Positions 1-7,276 of a DNA stretch of 50,083 nucleotides are shown one piece after another (position 1 is the first letter of the stretch; the number at the start of each line of letters is the position of its first letter). The notes beneath the pieces were generated by a model, which was not told where the DNA came from, searched no databases, and saw nothing but the letters and a program-made list of their open reading frames with translations. Position numbers and translations under genes: made by a program. Origin of the DNA: an uncultured Prevotellaceae bacterium (GTDB lineage: Bacteria; Bacteroidota; Bacteroidia; Bacteroidales; Bacteroidaceae); the NCBI GenBank assembly GCA_902771785.1, contig CACXYH010000037.1, positions 1 to 50,083 of the forward strand, read 5' to 3'.

Positions 1-44
1 TGGTACTGCAATGCAATGCGGGAGAGTAGGAGGCCGCCGTCTTT
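1..44 (+). rRNA. rrf: 5S rRNA, 3' end only
   Basis: The first bases carry the conserved 3' half of bacterial 5S rRNA, including the GGGAGAGTAGG segment followed by the closing strand GCCGCC. The 5' part lies outside the window, so the exact 3' end is estimated. A strong terminator follows within about 20 bases, which fits the end of an rRNA operon reading into the window. Confidence 0.8.
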
Positions 45-64
45 TATCAGAAGACAAAAGCGAG

Positions 65-99
65 GAGCCCTGTTTCAGACATGAAGCAGGGCTCTTTTT
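65..99 (+). terminator. Intrinsic terminator of the rRNA operon
   Basis: An 8-bp perfect stem, GAGCCCTG (65-72) with CAGGGCTC (87-94), is extended by TTT/GAA pairing and followed by a T-run at 95-99. It lies just after the 5S rRNA end. Confidence 0.9.
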
Positions 100-155
100 A
101 TTAGGTTGAAAGTTACTTTTATAATTGAATAGAGTTTTAATACTATAGATGTATT

Positions 156-515
156 ATGGCAGAGCATAATGATTTCGGTCATTGGGGAGAAGAACTGGCT
201 GCTTCTTTCTTACGCGATAAAGGCTATGTGATTCTAGAACGGGATTGGAGATCGGGTCACCGCGACTTGGATATTATTGCGATGGATGGAGATGTGCTTG
301 TGTTCGTCGAAGTAAAGACCCGCAGGAACCGTGATTTCATGGATCCTGAGGCTGCATTGGATTACAGGAAACTGAATAGCTTGCGGCTATCGGCAAATCA
401 TTATATAAAGAGTCACCATTTAGATAATACCTATCGTTTTGATGTTGTAACGATAGTTGGCTCGTTGTTTTCAAATCCAGAGATTAATCATATTAAGGAC
501 TTTGCCGTGCTTTAA
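156..515 (+). CDS. yraN: YraN/UPF0102 family nuclease-fold protein
   Basis: The 119-residue protein matches the length of the UPF0102 (YraN) family, which has a restriction-endonuclease-like fold. Visible motifs are the N-terminal GxxGEELAA helix (residues 8-16), the HRDLDIIA strand with D39, and VFVEVKTR with E52 and K54, which together form the PD-(D/E)XK-like site. The family is widespread, often near ribosomal or recombination genes, and its physiological role is poorly defined. The gene stands alone between the rRNA terminator and the minus-strand RNA unit. I see no clear TAnnTTTG box directly upstream. Family assignment is strong; function is not established. Confidence 0.92.
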   Translation: MAEHNDFGHWGEELAASFLRDKGYVILERDWRSGHRDLDIIAMDGDVLVFVEVKTRRNRDFMDPEAALDYRKLNSLRLSANHYIKSHHLDNTYRFDVVTIVGSLFSNPEINHIKDFAVL

Positions 516-542
516 TGTATACGCAAACGATATGATAGTAAT

Positions 543-575
543 CAAAAAAGAGGGAATGTCATCGACATTCCCTCT
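543..575 (-). terminator. Terminator of the SRP RNA-tRNA unit
   Basis: A 12-bp perfect stem (549-560 with 564-575) with a 3-base loop is followed on the minus strand by a run of T (A-run 544-549 on the plus strand). It ends the minus-strand tRNA transcript and also lies behind yraN, so it may act in both directions. Confidence 0.9.
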
Positions 576-585
576 TGCTTTCTTG

Positions 586-659
586 AGCCTCTTGTCGGAT
601 TCGAACCAACGACCCCGAGATTACAAATCACGTGCTCTGGCCAACTGAGCTAAAGAGGC
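586..659 (-). tRNA. tRNA-Thr (anticodon TGT)
   Basis: On the minus strand the acceptor GCCTCTT pairs with AAGAGGC. The D arm is GCTC...GAGC, the anticodon loop is TTTGTAA giving TGT, and the T arm is GTTGG-TTCGAAT-CCGAC. The anticodon stem has one T-T mismatch. CCA is not encoded. Only a few bases separate it from the SRP RNA upstream on the same strand, so the two are probably one transcript. Confidence 0.93.
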
Positions 660-663
660 GGGT

Positions 664-759
664 GGGCAAGCGGTCTGCATCGCGCCGCTACAACCAAGTA
701 CCTTTGCTACGTTCCCGTCCTGGAGGATTCCTCAGGAGCTGGCCGTACAGGACTTGCCC
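664..759 (-). ncRNA. ffs: Signal recognition particle RNA (small bacterial type)
   Basis: Read on the minus strand, the ends GGGCAAG and CTTGCCC pair, giving a hairpin-like RNA of about 96 nt. The middle holds the SRP domain IV signature: TCCAGGACGGGAA followed by GTAGCAAAGGTA, comparable to the CAGGTCCGGAAGGAAGCAGC segment of E. coli 4.5S RNA that binds Ffh. The RNA takes part in co-translational membrane targeting with Ffh and FtsY. A TACCTTTG promoter box lies about 22 bases upstream and the tRNA-Thr follows within 5 bases. Confidence 0.85.
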
Positions 760-781
760 ATATCTTTTCTAAAAGCGGGTG

Positions 782-789
782 CAAAGGTA
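782..789 (-). promoter_or_regulatory. -7 promoter box for SRP RNA/tRNA-Thr
   Basis: The minus strand reads TACCTTTG, a match to the Bacteroidetes TAnnTTTG box, positioned to start transcription shortly before the SRP RNA. Confidence 0.75.
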
Positions 790-885
790 ACAAAAATAGT
801 TCATAGTACATAGTACTAAATTCATTATTTTTCCGTTTTTAACTTATTTTTGTAGCAAGAGATGTCTAATATGGCGGAAAATGAG

Positions 886-893
886 TAATTTTG
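886..893 (+). promoter_or_regulatory. -7 promoter box for the DUF4199 operon
   Basis: TAATTTTG fits TAnnTTTG and lies 26 bases before the start codon at 920. Confidence 0.65.
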
Positions 894-919
894 CAACTTG
901 TAACAGATAACTATCGAGG

Positions 920-1468
920 ATGACTGCGCCAGAATACATACAACTGAAGGCCTACGCCCGAATCGACGGAGCATTGCTGTCGGTGTTGTTGGTCTTGTTT
1001 TTTGCCAGCTATATAGGTGGCTTTACTTCTCCAATATATGGCTTGTTCTCCATGGGAATTGCTGTTGTGATTCCTTTCTTTGTAGCTCGAAGACTTCGCA
1101 AGTTTCGTGACGAGGACTTGGAGGGGATAATTTCCTTTCTGCGTGCATGGGCTTATGTGATACTGGTATTTTTTTATGCCGGTATACTATTTGCAATAGC
1201 CCAGTGCATTTATTTTGCCTATTTTGACAATGGCTATATGCTGCAGTCGCTTACCGAGGCAATGAACACTCCAGAGGCAACGGCAATGATTGCGCAATAT
1301 AACATGGGCGATGCGATGAATGAGAGCCTGCATTTGATGCAGTCTATGCGTCCGATAGACATAGCGCTTAACTCGCTGACCTTTCTTATAACCATCGGTA
1401 TCGTGCTTGGGATGCCTATTGCTGCTTTCATGCAGCGTAAGCATATAGAAGTGAAAAATGAACAATGA
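920..1468 (+). CDS. DUF4199 family inner-membrane protein
   Basis: This 182-residue protein has four hydrophobic segments, at about residues 18-33, 40-57, 72-98 and 148-168. It fits the DUF4199 family, which is confined to Bacteroidetes and has no known biochemical role. An acidic/Met-rich loop (about residues 105-145) lies between the third and fourth segments. The stop is followed after 12 bases by the GT2 glycosyltransferase, so the two are probably co-transcribed. DUF4199 genes are often paired with this kind of transferase, which hints at a role in lipid-linked sugar handling; that is inference. Confidence 0.8.
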   Translation: MTAPEYIQLKAYARIDGALLSVLLVLFFASYIGGFTSPIYGLFSMGIAVVIPFFVARRLRKFRDEDLEGIISFLRAWAYVILVFFYAGILFAIAQCIYFAYFDNGYMLQSLTEAMNTPEATAMIAQYNMGDAMNESLHLMQSMRPIDIALNSLTFLITIGIVLGMPIAAFMQRKHIEVKNEQ

Positions 1469-1480
1469 AATTAGTGTAAT

Positions 1481-2434
1481 ATGGATATATCAGTAGTAAT
1501 ACCCCTTTATAATGAGGAAGAATCAATAGCTGAGCTGCATTCGTGGATAGCACGTGTTATGGAGCAGAACCATTTCAGCTACGAAGTGATTTTCATCAGC
1601 GATGGTAGTACCGACCGTTCCTGGCCTATCATAGAAGAGCTTTCGCAGCAGTCGGAGCATGTTCGCGGTATTAAGTTCCGCCGTAACTATGGCAAGAGTC
1701 CGGCCCTTTATTGTGGATTTGCCGAAGCCCAAGGCGATGTGGTGATTACCATGGATGCCGACCTGCAGGACTCGCCCGACGAAATACCTGAGCTCTATCG
1801 TATGATAAAGGAGGATGGCTACGATTTGGTGTCTGGCTATAAGCAGAAGCGCTACGATCCGCTTTCAAAGACGCTTCCCACTAAGCTCTTTAATGCGACG
1901 GCGCGCAAAGTGAGTGGCATCAAGAACCTGCACGATTTCAATTGCGGTCTGAAAGCCTATCGCCGCGATGTTGTGAAGAATATAGAGGTTTATGGCGAGA
2001 TGCATCGCTATATTCCTTACCTTGCCAAGAATGCGGGCTTCGAGAAGATAGGTGAGAAGGTTGTTCACCATCAGGCCCGCAAGTATGGCGAATCGAAGTT
2101 CATGGGATGGAACCGTTTCGTGAATGGCTATCTCGACCTGATAACGCTTTGGTTCCTTTCCACCTTTGGCAAGAAGCCTATGCACGTCTTTGGCTTTCTC
2201 GGTTCGGTGATGTTCTTCATTGGGTTTGTGGCAGCCTTTGTTATCGGTGCAGACAAGCTCTGGTGTCTGGCCAATCATATTCCCCAGCGTTTAGTGACCG
2301 ACTCTCCGTTCTTCTACATTTCACTCACCATGATGATGATTGGCACCCAGCTGTTTCTTGCAGGCTTCCTTGGTGACCTCATCAGTCGTTCGTCGACCAA
2401 TCGTAACGACTATCAGGTTGAGAAGAAAATCTAA
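1481..2434 (+). CDS. GT2 polyprenyl-phosphate glycosyltransferase
   Basis: The 317-residue protein has an N-terminal GT-A fold: VVIPLYNEEESI (residues 5-16), ISDGSTD (39-45), and the metal-binding DAD at 92-94 followed by LQDSPDE. The C-terminal third holds two membrane helices (about 232-255 and 272-298). This architecture matches the DPM1/GtrB/ArnC-like group, which moves a sugar from a nucleotide donor to undecaprenyl phosphate on the cytoplasmic face. The sugar cannot be read from sequence. It sits 12 bases after the DUF4199 gene and 9 bases before the DUF6452 gene. Confidence 0.9.
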   Translation: MDISVVIPLYNEEESIAELHSWIARVMEQNHFSYEVIFISDGSTDRSWPIIEELSQQSEHVRGIKFRRNYGKSPALYCGFAEAQGDVVITMDADLQDSPDEIPELYRMIKEDGYDLVSGYKQKRYDPLSKTLPTKLFNATARKVSGIKNLHDFNCGLKAYRRDVVKNIEVYGEMHRYIPYLAKNAGFEKIGEKVVHHQARKYGESKFMGWNRFVNGYLDLITLWFLSTFGKKPMHVFGFLGSVMFFIGFVAAFVIGADKLWCLANHIPQRLVTDSPFFYISLTMMMIGTQLFLAGFLGDLISRSSTNRNDYQVEKKI

Positions 2435-2443
2435 ACACCCCGG

Positions 2444-2971
2444 ATGTTGATGGAGAAGACGCGTCATACAACAGCGCTCATGCAGACCAGGTGGCTGATG
2501 CTTGCCTGGATAGTTGGGCTTTTCGCACTCAATGTGTCCTGCTCATCGGTTGATTGCCCTATTCAGACCAAGGTTTATACTATCTATAGCGTCTATGGAG
2601 CAGAGGGTGCCGATACTTTGGTGGACACCTTGAGCGTCTGGACCAAGCGTAAGGACGGAACCGACACCTTGGTGATGAACCAAGGGCAGGGGCTGACGAC
2701 GTTCACGCTGCCTATAAGCTACAACCTTCCTGTAGACACTTTCGTGTTTCTGGTGACCGACCAGAACAACTACGTAACCATCGACACCGTTTGGATAGAG
2801 AAAGAAAACTATTCTCACTTTGAGTCGGTAGACTGTGCTCCGTCTTTCTTTCATGAGATTACAGCCGTACGCCACACCCATCGTGGCATTGACTCCATTA
2901 TAATAAATCATTCCAGTGTAGACTATGACCCATCGACCGAGCATTTCCACATTTATTTCACGGAGCGTTAG
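2444..2971 (+). CDS. DUF6452 family lipoprotein
   Basis: The 175-residue protein starts with a signal segment ending in a lipobox-like stretch (FALNVSCSS, about residues 27-35), so it is probably a lipoprotein. The rest is a small beta-rich domain resembling DUF6452, a Bacteroidales family of unknown function. Its 3' end overlaps the next gene by 47 bases in another frame, and DUF6452 and DUF6048 genes are usual neighbours in this order. The coupling suggests the two proteins work together at the cell envelope. Confidence 0.78.
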   Translation: MLMEKTRHTTALMQTRWLMLAWIVGLFALNVSCSSVDCPIQTKVYTIYSVYGAEGADTLVDTLSVWTKRKDGTDTLVMNQGQGLTTFTLPISYNLPVDTFVFLVTDQNNYVTIDTVWIEKENYSHFESVDCAPSFFHEITAVRHTHRGIDSIIINHSSVDYDPSTEHFHIYFTER

Positions 2972-3620
2972 CTTAGTGTTGCTATGGCTGTGCACCGGTG
3001 TAGGCAGCCTGCACGCCCAGGGGTTCCTGAAGTATGTGAACGACAGCGTACCTCTGTTTCGTGGCTTTGCGGTTTCGTTCGACCTCGTGGGCGCTGCCCA
3101 GACGATGCTTGGCGACTATGGTCAGTATGAAGGTGCCCTTCGGCTGAATCTTCACGACCAGTATTTCCCCATTGTAGAGCTGGGCATAGGCCGTGCCAGT
3201 CATGAAGACGATGCCGTGACCACTATCACCTACAAGACGTCGGCGCCCTATTTCCGACTGGGCTGCGATGTCAATATTGCCCGAAACAAGCATTCCGGCA
3301 ATCGCATTTATGCAGGACTGCGCTATGCATTCACCTCTTATAAGGTCGACATCTTGAGTAAACCCTCGCCTGACCCTGTTTGGCAGTGGGACGCCGGATA
3401 CGACGTCGTGGGACAGCGGTGCTCCCAGCACTGGGCCGAGGTGGTCTTTGGCCTCGACTCCAAGGTTACCGGTCCCTTGCATCTTGGCTGGAGCGTGCGT
3501 TATAAGCGGCGTCTGGCTCATCGCGAAGGACACCTTTCCAAGACGTGGTACGTGCCAGGCTTTGGCATCAGCGATGGCACCAGCTTAGGAGCCACCTTCA
3601 ATGTTATGATAGACATCTGA
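2925..3620 (+). CDS. DUF6048 family probable outer-membrane beta-barrel
   Basis: The 231-residue protein has a signal peptide (hydrophobic core LVLLWLCTGVGSLHA ending before QGF, about residues 17-32). Alternating hydrophobic strands with aromatic ends (LRLNLHDQYFPIVELGIG, YAGLRYAF, LGWSVRYKRR) and a C-terminal strand closing in a hydrophobic residue suggest a small outer-membrane barrel. It fits DUF6048. The start lies inside the preceding DUF6452 gene, which implies translational coupling. No enzymatic motif is visible. Confidence 0.78.
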   Translation: MTHRPSISTFISRSVSLVLLWLCTGVGSLHAQGFLKYVNDSVPLFRGFAVSFDLVGAAQTMLGDYGQYEGALRLNLHDQYFPIVELGIGRASHEDDAVTTITYKTSAPYFRLGCDVNIARNKHSGNRIYAGLRYAFTSYKVDILSKPSPDPVWQWDAGYDVVGQRCSQHWAEVVFGLDSKVTGPLHLGWSVRYKRRLAHREGHLSKTWYVPGFGISDGTSLGATFNVMIDI

Positions 3621-3651
3621 GACGTTTGAACCTAAAACTATTCTATTGACT

Positions 3652-4623
3652 ATGGACAAGACAAGAAAGAAGAAACTGTTGTGGCAGGTGCCTTTCCTGC
3701 TGTTGCTCATTGCCGGAACTGTGTTCGTCATCCGTCAGCAGCACGCCATGCCTTACCAGCATCATCAGGGATTTGTTTTCGGCACAGGTTATAATGTGTC
3801 CTATCAGGCTGACGAGAACCTTCAGCCGGCAATCGAGGCAGAACTGGCGAAGGTCGATGGCGAGTTCTCGATGTTCAACGATAGTTCTACCGTCAGCCGT
3901 ATGAACCGCGGCGAGCATCCCCAGCCCAGCCCCATGTTTACTGAGGTCTACGAACTGGCACAGACCGTCAGCAAGGAGACCGATGGCGCCTTCGACATAA
4001 CCGTTGCTCCGCTCGTCAATGCGTGGGGCTTCGGCTTCAAGCACGAGCAGCTGCCTACGAGAAAGCAGGTGGACAGCCTGCTCCTCATTCGCAATCAGTT
4101 TGACTTCGCCGCAATTGCCAAGGGATACGGCTGCGACGTCATTGCCCGTCTTATGCAGCAGCGTGGCATACAGAACTATATGATAGAGATTGGAGGCGAG
4201 GTCATTACCAAAGGCATCAGCCCCAGCCGCCTGCCGTGGCGCATTGGCGTAGTAAAGCCTACCGAAGACTCTTTGGGTACCGGTGGCGAGCTGCTGGCCA
4301 CGCTCAACCTGTCGGACTGCTCTATGGCCACCAGCGGCAACTATCGCAACTTCTATTATAAGGACGGCAAGAAGTATGCCCATACCATCGACCCTCACAC
4401 GGGCTATCCCGTGCAGCACAGCCTGTTGTCGGCTACGGTGTTAGCCCCCAACTGTGCCACTGCCGATGCCTATGCCACCTCGTTCATGGTCATGGGACTC
4501 GACAAGGCACGCGAGTTGTTGTCGCGCCACACCGAGCTGATGGCCTATTTCATCTATACCGACGAGCAAGGCCAGCTTGCTGTCTGGTATTCGCCTGCGC
4601 TCAAAGACAAAATCCAGGAATAG
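3652..4623 (+). CDS. apbE: FAD:protein FMN transferase (ApbE)
   Basis: ApbE moves FMN from FAD onto a Thr/Ser of exported flavoproteins such as the Rnf and Nqr subunits. The protein has a single N-terminal membrane anchor (about residues 10-25) and a periplasmic catalytic domain with the family motifs AKGYGCD, IEIGGEV, ATSGNYRNF, HTIDPHTGYP and CATADAYAT; the last includes the Mg-binding Asp. An in-frame TTG lies 6 bases upstream; the ATG at 3652 is preferred because it directly precedes the basic n-region. The gene follows DUF6048 by 31 bases and precedes the Crp/Fnr gene by 21, so all may share one transcript. The total of 323 residues is normal. Confidence 0.93.
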   Translation: MDKTRKKKLLWQVPFLLLLIAGTVFVIRQQHAMPYQHHQGFVFGTGYNVSYQADENLQPAIEAELAKVDGEFSMFNDSSTVSRMNRGEHPQPSPMFTEVYELAQTVSKETDGAFDITVAPLVNAWGFGFKHEQLPTRKQVDSLLLIRNQFDFAAIAKGYGCDVIARLMQQRGIQNYMIEIGGEVITKGISPSRLPWRIGVVKPTEDSLGTGGELLATLNLSDCSMATSGNYRNFYYKDGKKYAHTIDPHTGYPVQHSLLSATVLAPNCATADAYATSFMVMGLDKARELLSRHTELMAYFIYTDEQGQLAVWYSPALKDKIQE

Positions 4624-4644
4624 CCTTACATAGCACACAATGTC

Positions 4645-5262
4645 ATGGACTACGAACTGAGGCTCTATGACCAGCTTCTGCAGTTCCCGTTGTTTCAGGG
4701 ACTGAGCCGCGCCGATCTTCAGCAGATGGCGGGCAACACCAAGTTCGGCTTCATGAAGGCCTCGGCCCGTAAGGTTGTCGTCCGCCCGGGCGATGCCTGC
4801 CAGCAGCTTTTTTTCCTTGTGAGCGGCAAGTTGCAGGTTACCACAGCCAGCGACGACTACTCTTATTCTGTCGACGAGCACCTGTTGGCTCCCTACATGT
4901 TTCAGCCCGAAGTGCTCTTCGGACTCTCGCAGCGCTTCACCCACACCTTCCAGACCACTTCCGAATGCCACTTCATTACGCTTTCGAAAGACGAGGTGAT
5001 GCGTCTGCTCGACGACTTTCTCATTGTTCGCCTCAATCTGCTCGGCATCCTCTCCACCCGTCATCAGCGTCTGTCTCATCGTCCGTGGCGTCGGGCTCCG
5101 CAGTCGCTCGAGGAGCGTGTAGTGCACTTTTTCATCGACCGTTGCGTCTATCCTGCCGGCTCCAAGGTCTTTCATATCCTGATGCGTCAGCTTGCCGCTG
5201 AGGTGGGCGACAGCCGTCTTGACGTGTCGCGTGTGCTCAACACCCTTCAGTCTCGCGGGTAG
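4645..5262 (+). CDS. Crp/Fnr family regulator, wing missing
   Basis: The 205-residue protein has an N-terminal cyclic-nucleotide-binding-like beta-roll (residues about 12-125; FPLFQGLSRADLQQM, VVRPGDACQQLFFLVSGKLQV) and a helix-turn-helix (about 170-203; LMRQLAAEVGDSRLDVSRVLNTLQ). It lacks the Fe-S cysteine pattern of true FNR. The chain stops at LQSRG, exactly where related proteins continue with a 20-25 residue wing, so the HTH is incomplete. The 22-bp repeat array begins about 40 bases after the stop, which may record a local rearrangement. It may still bind DNA weakly or may be decaying. Confidence 0.88.
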   Translation: MDYELRLYDQLLQFPLFQGLSRADLQQMAGNTKFGFMKASARKVVVRPGDACQQLFFLVSGKLQVTTASDDYSYSVDEHLLAPYMFQPEVLFGLSQRFTHTFQTTSECHFITLSKDEVMRLLDDFLIVRLNLLGILSTRHQRLSHRPWRRAPQSLEERVVHFFIDRCVYPAGSKVFHILMRQLAAEVGDSRLDVSRVLNTLQSRG

Positions 5263-5302
5263 CATGGACTAATCCATTGGAAAAGCATAGGTTTCCGATG
5301 CG

Positions 5303-5342
5303 AAAAGCGGCACTTTACGCCCCGTAAAGTGCCGCTTTTCTT
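5303..5342 (+). terminator. Strong hairpin terminator built from two repeat units
   Basis: An 18-bp perfect stem runs from 5303-5320 (GAAAAGCGGCACTTTACG) to 5324-5341 with a 3-base loop and T-rich ends on both strands. It consists of one forward and one reverse copy of the repeat core, so the repeat acts here as the terminator behind the Crp/Fnr gene. Confidence 0.75.
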
Positions 5343-5359
5343 GTCGTAAAGTGCCGCTT
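5305..5359. repeat. 22-bp-period repeat array, AAGCGGCACTT core, 3 units
   Basis: The core AAGCGGCACTT begins at 5305, and its reverse complement AAGTGCCGCTT begins at 5327 and again at 5349. Successive core starts are exactly 22 bases apart. The 11 bases between cores are not conserved. A possible decayed unit (AAGCATAGGTT) begins at 5283, also in register. The same core makes up the larger array at 22096-22381. Confidence 0.9.
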
Positions 5360-5627
5360 TTCGAATGACAATTCGATATTTCAAGCGATAGAGTGGGGTT
5401 TAAGATTATCTGAGAACAGCCTTTTATCGGTGGCTCGCATGTGCGTTGTTGATTGCGGAATACGTGTCAACACTCCAGAATTACGTCATGGTGTAACACG
5501 TTCATTGACTACCAATGTGGATTTCTTTAATGTTATATCGATGATATTTCACCATGAAATAAACCAAATTCTTACTCCTAATTGTAGAATTTTTTAGGAT
5601 ATCAGGTGTTATTTGAGGAAAAATGAG
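5360..5627. other. Non-coding AT-rich stretch
   Basis: I recognise no gene here. One frame stays open from about 5365 to a TAG at 5595-5597 but has no suitable start and resembles no family I know. The stretch separates the Crp/Fnr gene from the promoter of the structured leader. Confidence 0.5.
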
Positions 5628-5635
5628 TATTTTTG
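5628..5635 (+). promoter_or_regulatory. -7 promoter box for leader A
   Basis: TATTTTTG fits TAnnTTTG. The first block shared with the second leader starts about 10 bases downstream, so transcription probably begins near 5642. Confidence 0.7.
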
Positions 5636-5641
5636 CACTTG

Positions 5642-5971
5642 CTAACTCACGCCGAGCCACAATGAAATACGGTGGAGCGGCTATCGGGAGGGAGCACTAC
5701 ATTTAGGAAATGCGTAGCTGACGCTTTGTTTTTGGCTATTCGAAACAACCACAATCGAATTGGTTGTCGAAAACATTGCAGAGGTTGGTGCTACGGGTAG
5801 GTATATACCGTCCTGTTGGCGTGCAGAGGACTAACTACGTCCTCAAGTACGCTTTTACGGGCGTTCAATGTATATCAATGGCGTGTGTATCACTCTGTCT
5901 GTTTACAACCAAGGCTGTGGAAGGCCTCGAATAGCGAACAGGCAGAAGCCAGATACCCCGCTTTTTCTTTT
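5642..5971 (+). ncRNA. Structured 5' leader RNA, copy A (before the acyltransferase)
   Basis: About 330 bases of untranslated leader share ordered blocks with 42925-43240: CACGCCG, ACGCTTTGTTTTTGG (5721-5735), AAAACATTGCAGAG (5770-5783), TTTACGGG (5854-5861), GGCGTG (5880-5885) and TCTGTCTGTTTA (5894-5905). A two-part hairpin pairs GCGTGC (5819-5824) with GTACGC (5847-5852) and GAGGAC (5826-5831) with GTCCTC (5839-5844). The equivalent stems in copy B have compensating changes. A second hairpin pairs ACGG (5793-5796) with CCGT (5808-5811). The leader ends in a weaker GC hairpin and the T-runs 5962-5971. It resembles the leader of the upxY capsule locus, so antitermination is the likely function. 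Confidence 0.75.
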
Positions 5972-6037
5972 GTGGTCAACGCATCATCAATTTAACCAGT
6001 CCGATTCTGGGTGTTTTGCGGACAATAAAAAAAACGT

Positions 6038-7003
6038 ATGCCAGTATCGAGAATCGCTTTTGTTGACATAGCTAAAACAATATGTATATTCCTTATGGTT
6101 GTAGGACATTGTACAGACAATCATTTACTTATAACTTACATATACTCATTTCATATGCCTGCATTATTCATCATTTCAGGCTATTTGTTCAAACCGCATT
6201 CATGGTATAAAACAGTCTTGTCATTTGCTATACCTGTCATATTCTTTTCTCTTGTGAATTTGTCAGTTCAATTGCTTCTAAGAGACCTAACCTTGGCCTC
6301 AATAGCAACTCCACAGTTTTTTCTCAGATTCTTACATTACAGATATGGATTGGGAGATGGTTTTTTTATAGGAGATTGGTTTTTATGGGCTTTATTAGGA
6401 CTACGATTCCTATTTGGTGACATAAAGCCGCTAAAGGTGACTAGAAAGTACTACATTGCAATTGCATCAGTTTGCGTTCTCTATATGACCTTCGAAAGAC
6501 ATCTTGTCAGCATCGATTCTATTTTCCGTGGTTATCTGATAGGAAGAATGGTCCCAAGTCTCATTTTTTTCTGTACAGGTTTTTATCTTCTTGATAGGAA
6601 TTGGAATCCCAAAAGTGTTTCCAAGCAGTATATATTCCCTCTGGTGCTATTATTCTTCTTACTGCCTTTGTTCAATGGCGGCAGTGGTATAGTCGCCAAT
6701 GATTATGGGCGTTCTTATCTGCTATTTGTGATAAATGCGATATTGTCATCAGTATTGCTTTTCATACTATCTTCAAAGATTCCAGCCACACAATTCTCCG
6801 AAACCATATCGAAAGGAACATTGGTTGTATTAGGGACTCACATTCCAATTCTACATGTACTCGACTATCTGCTTCCTGACATAATCTCATTTTTGTTTCC
6901 ATTTGTCACTATAATTATCTGTTACTATATTATTGGTTTTTGTGATAAGCATTGCCCAATTCTTCTAGGTAAATGGAGAAACATTACATTCAGGAAGGAG
7001 TGA
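6038..7003 (+). CDS. Acyltransferase family 3 membrane protein (OafA/WecH-like)
   Basis: The 321-residue protein has about ten hydrophobic segments and begins with the family's typical RIAFVDIAKTICIFLMVVGHC stretch. The histidine of VGHC (residue 23) matches the conserved catalytic histidine of acyltransferase-3 proteins, and SFHMPALFIISGYLF (residues 37-51) is the second signature. Such enzymes O-acetylate capsule, O-antigen or other surface glycans. The gene is clearly AT-richer than its neighbours and stands alone behind a capsule-type leader, which suggests transfer or the remains of a former polysaccharide locus. The in-frame region after the stop (to about 7162) is open but unrecognised. 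Confidence 0.88.
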   Translation: MPVSRIAFVDIAKTICIFLMVVGHCTDNHLLITYIYSFHMPALFIISGYLFKPHSWYKTVLSFAIPVIFFSLVNLSVQLLLRDLTLASIATPQFFLRFLHYRYGLGDGFFIGDWFLWALLGLRFLFGDIKPLKVTRKYYIAIASVCVLYMTFERHLVSIDSIFRGYLIGRMVPSLIFFCTGFYLLDRNWNPKSVSKQYIFPLVLLFFLLPLFNGGSGIVANDYGRSYLLFVINAILSSVLLFILSSKIPATQFSETISKGTLVVLGTHIPILHVLDYLLPDIISFLFPFVTIIICYYIIGFCDKHCPILLGKWRNITFRKE

Positions 7004-7259
7004 GGTCTCGTAAATGTTATAAGGCGATACGGATGGCTGTCGTTCAATAGCCCAACATTGCCTCTGGCGTTATCCCCAAGGTGGCATCGCTTTTTGAGAT
7101 ATTTCCAGGCGTTGGATAACTACTGCAATTACTATGGAATAGAATTTAAGCTATTATTCTGAGAATTTAAGCTTAAGTATTTTGGATAGCCTTTACTTGT
7201 GCGTCGGCATCCAGATAAAAAAACAAATCAGTTTGTTTTGTACTGCGCCCAATTTTCAG
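7004..7259. other. Gap between acyltransferase and mfd
   Basis: I see no gene. An 11-base direct repeat, GAATTTAAGCT, occurs at about 7142 and 7163, and an AAACAAA/TTTGTTT hairpin near 7221-7238 could be a weak terminator. The composition is closer to the AT-rich island than to mfd. Confidence 0.45.
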
Positions 7260-7267
7260 TACCTTTG
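7260..7267 (+). promoter_or_regulatory. -7 promoter box for mfd
   Basis: TACCTTTG fits TAnnTTTG and is only 10 bases before an ATG at 7277. The transcript would have a leader of a few bases at most. Confidence 0.7.
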
Positions 7268-7276
7268 CAGCCAGAA

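Noticed and set aside
586-660. tRNA-Thr gene as an integration (att) site
   Set aside because: No integrase, no repeated tRNA 3' end within the window and no mobile-element genes next to it.
5365-5597. Open frame after the 22-bp array
   Set aside because: No suitable start, no ribosome-binding site, no recognised family. Listed only as an unexplained stretch.
7004-7162. In-frame open extension of 52 codons after the acyltransferase stop
   Set aside because: Could be chance; no family resemblance I can name and no second start. Read-through would need evidence.
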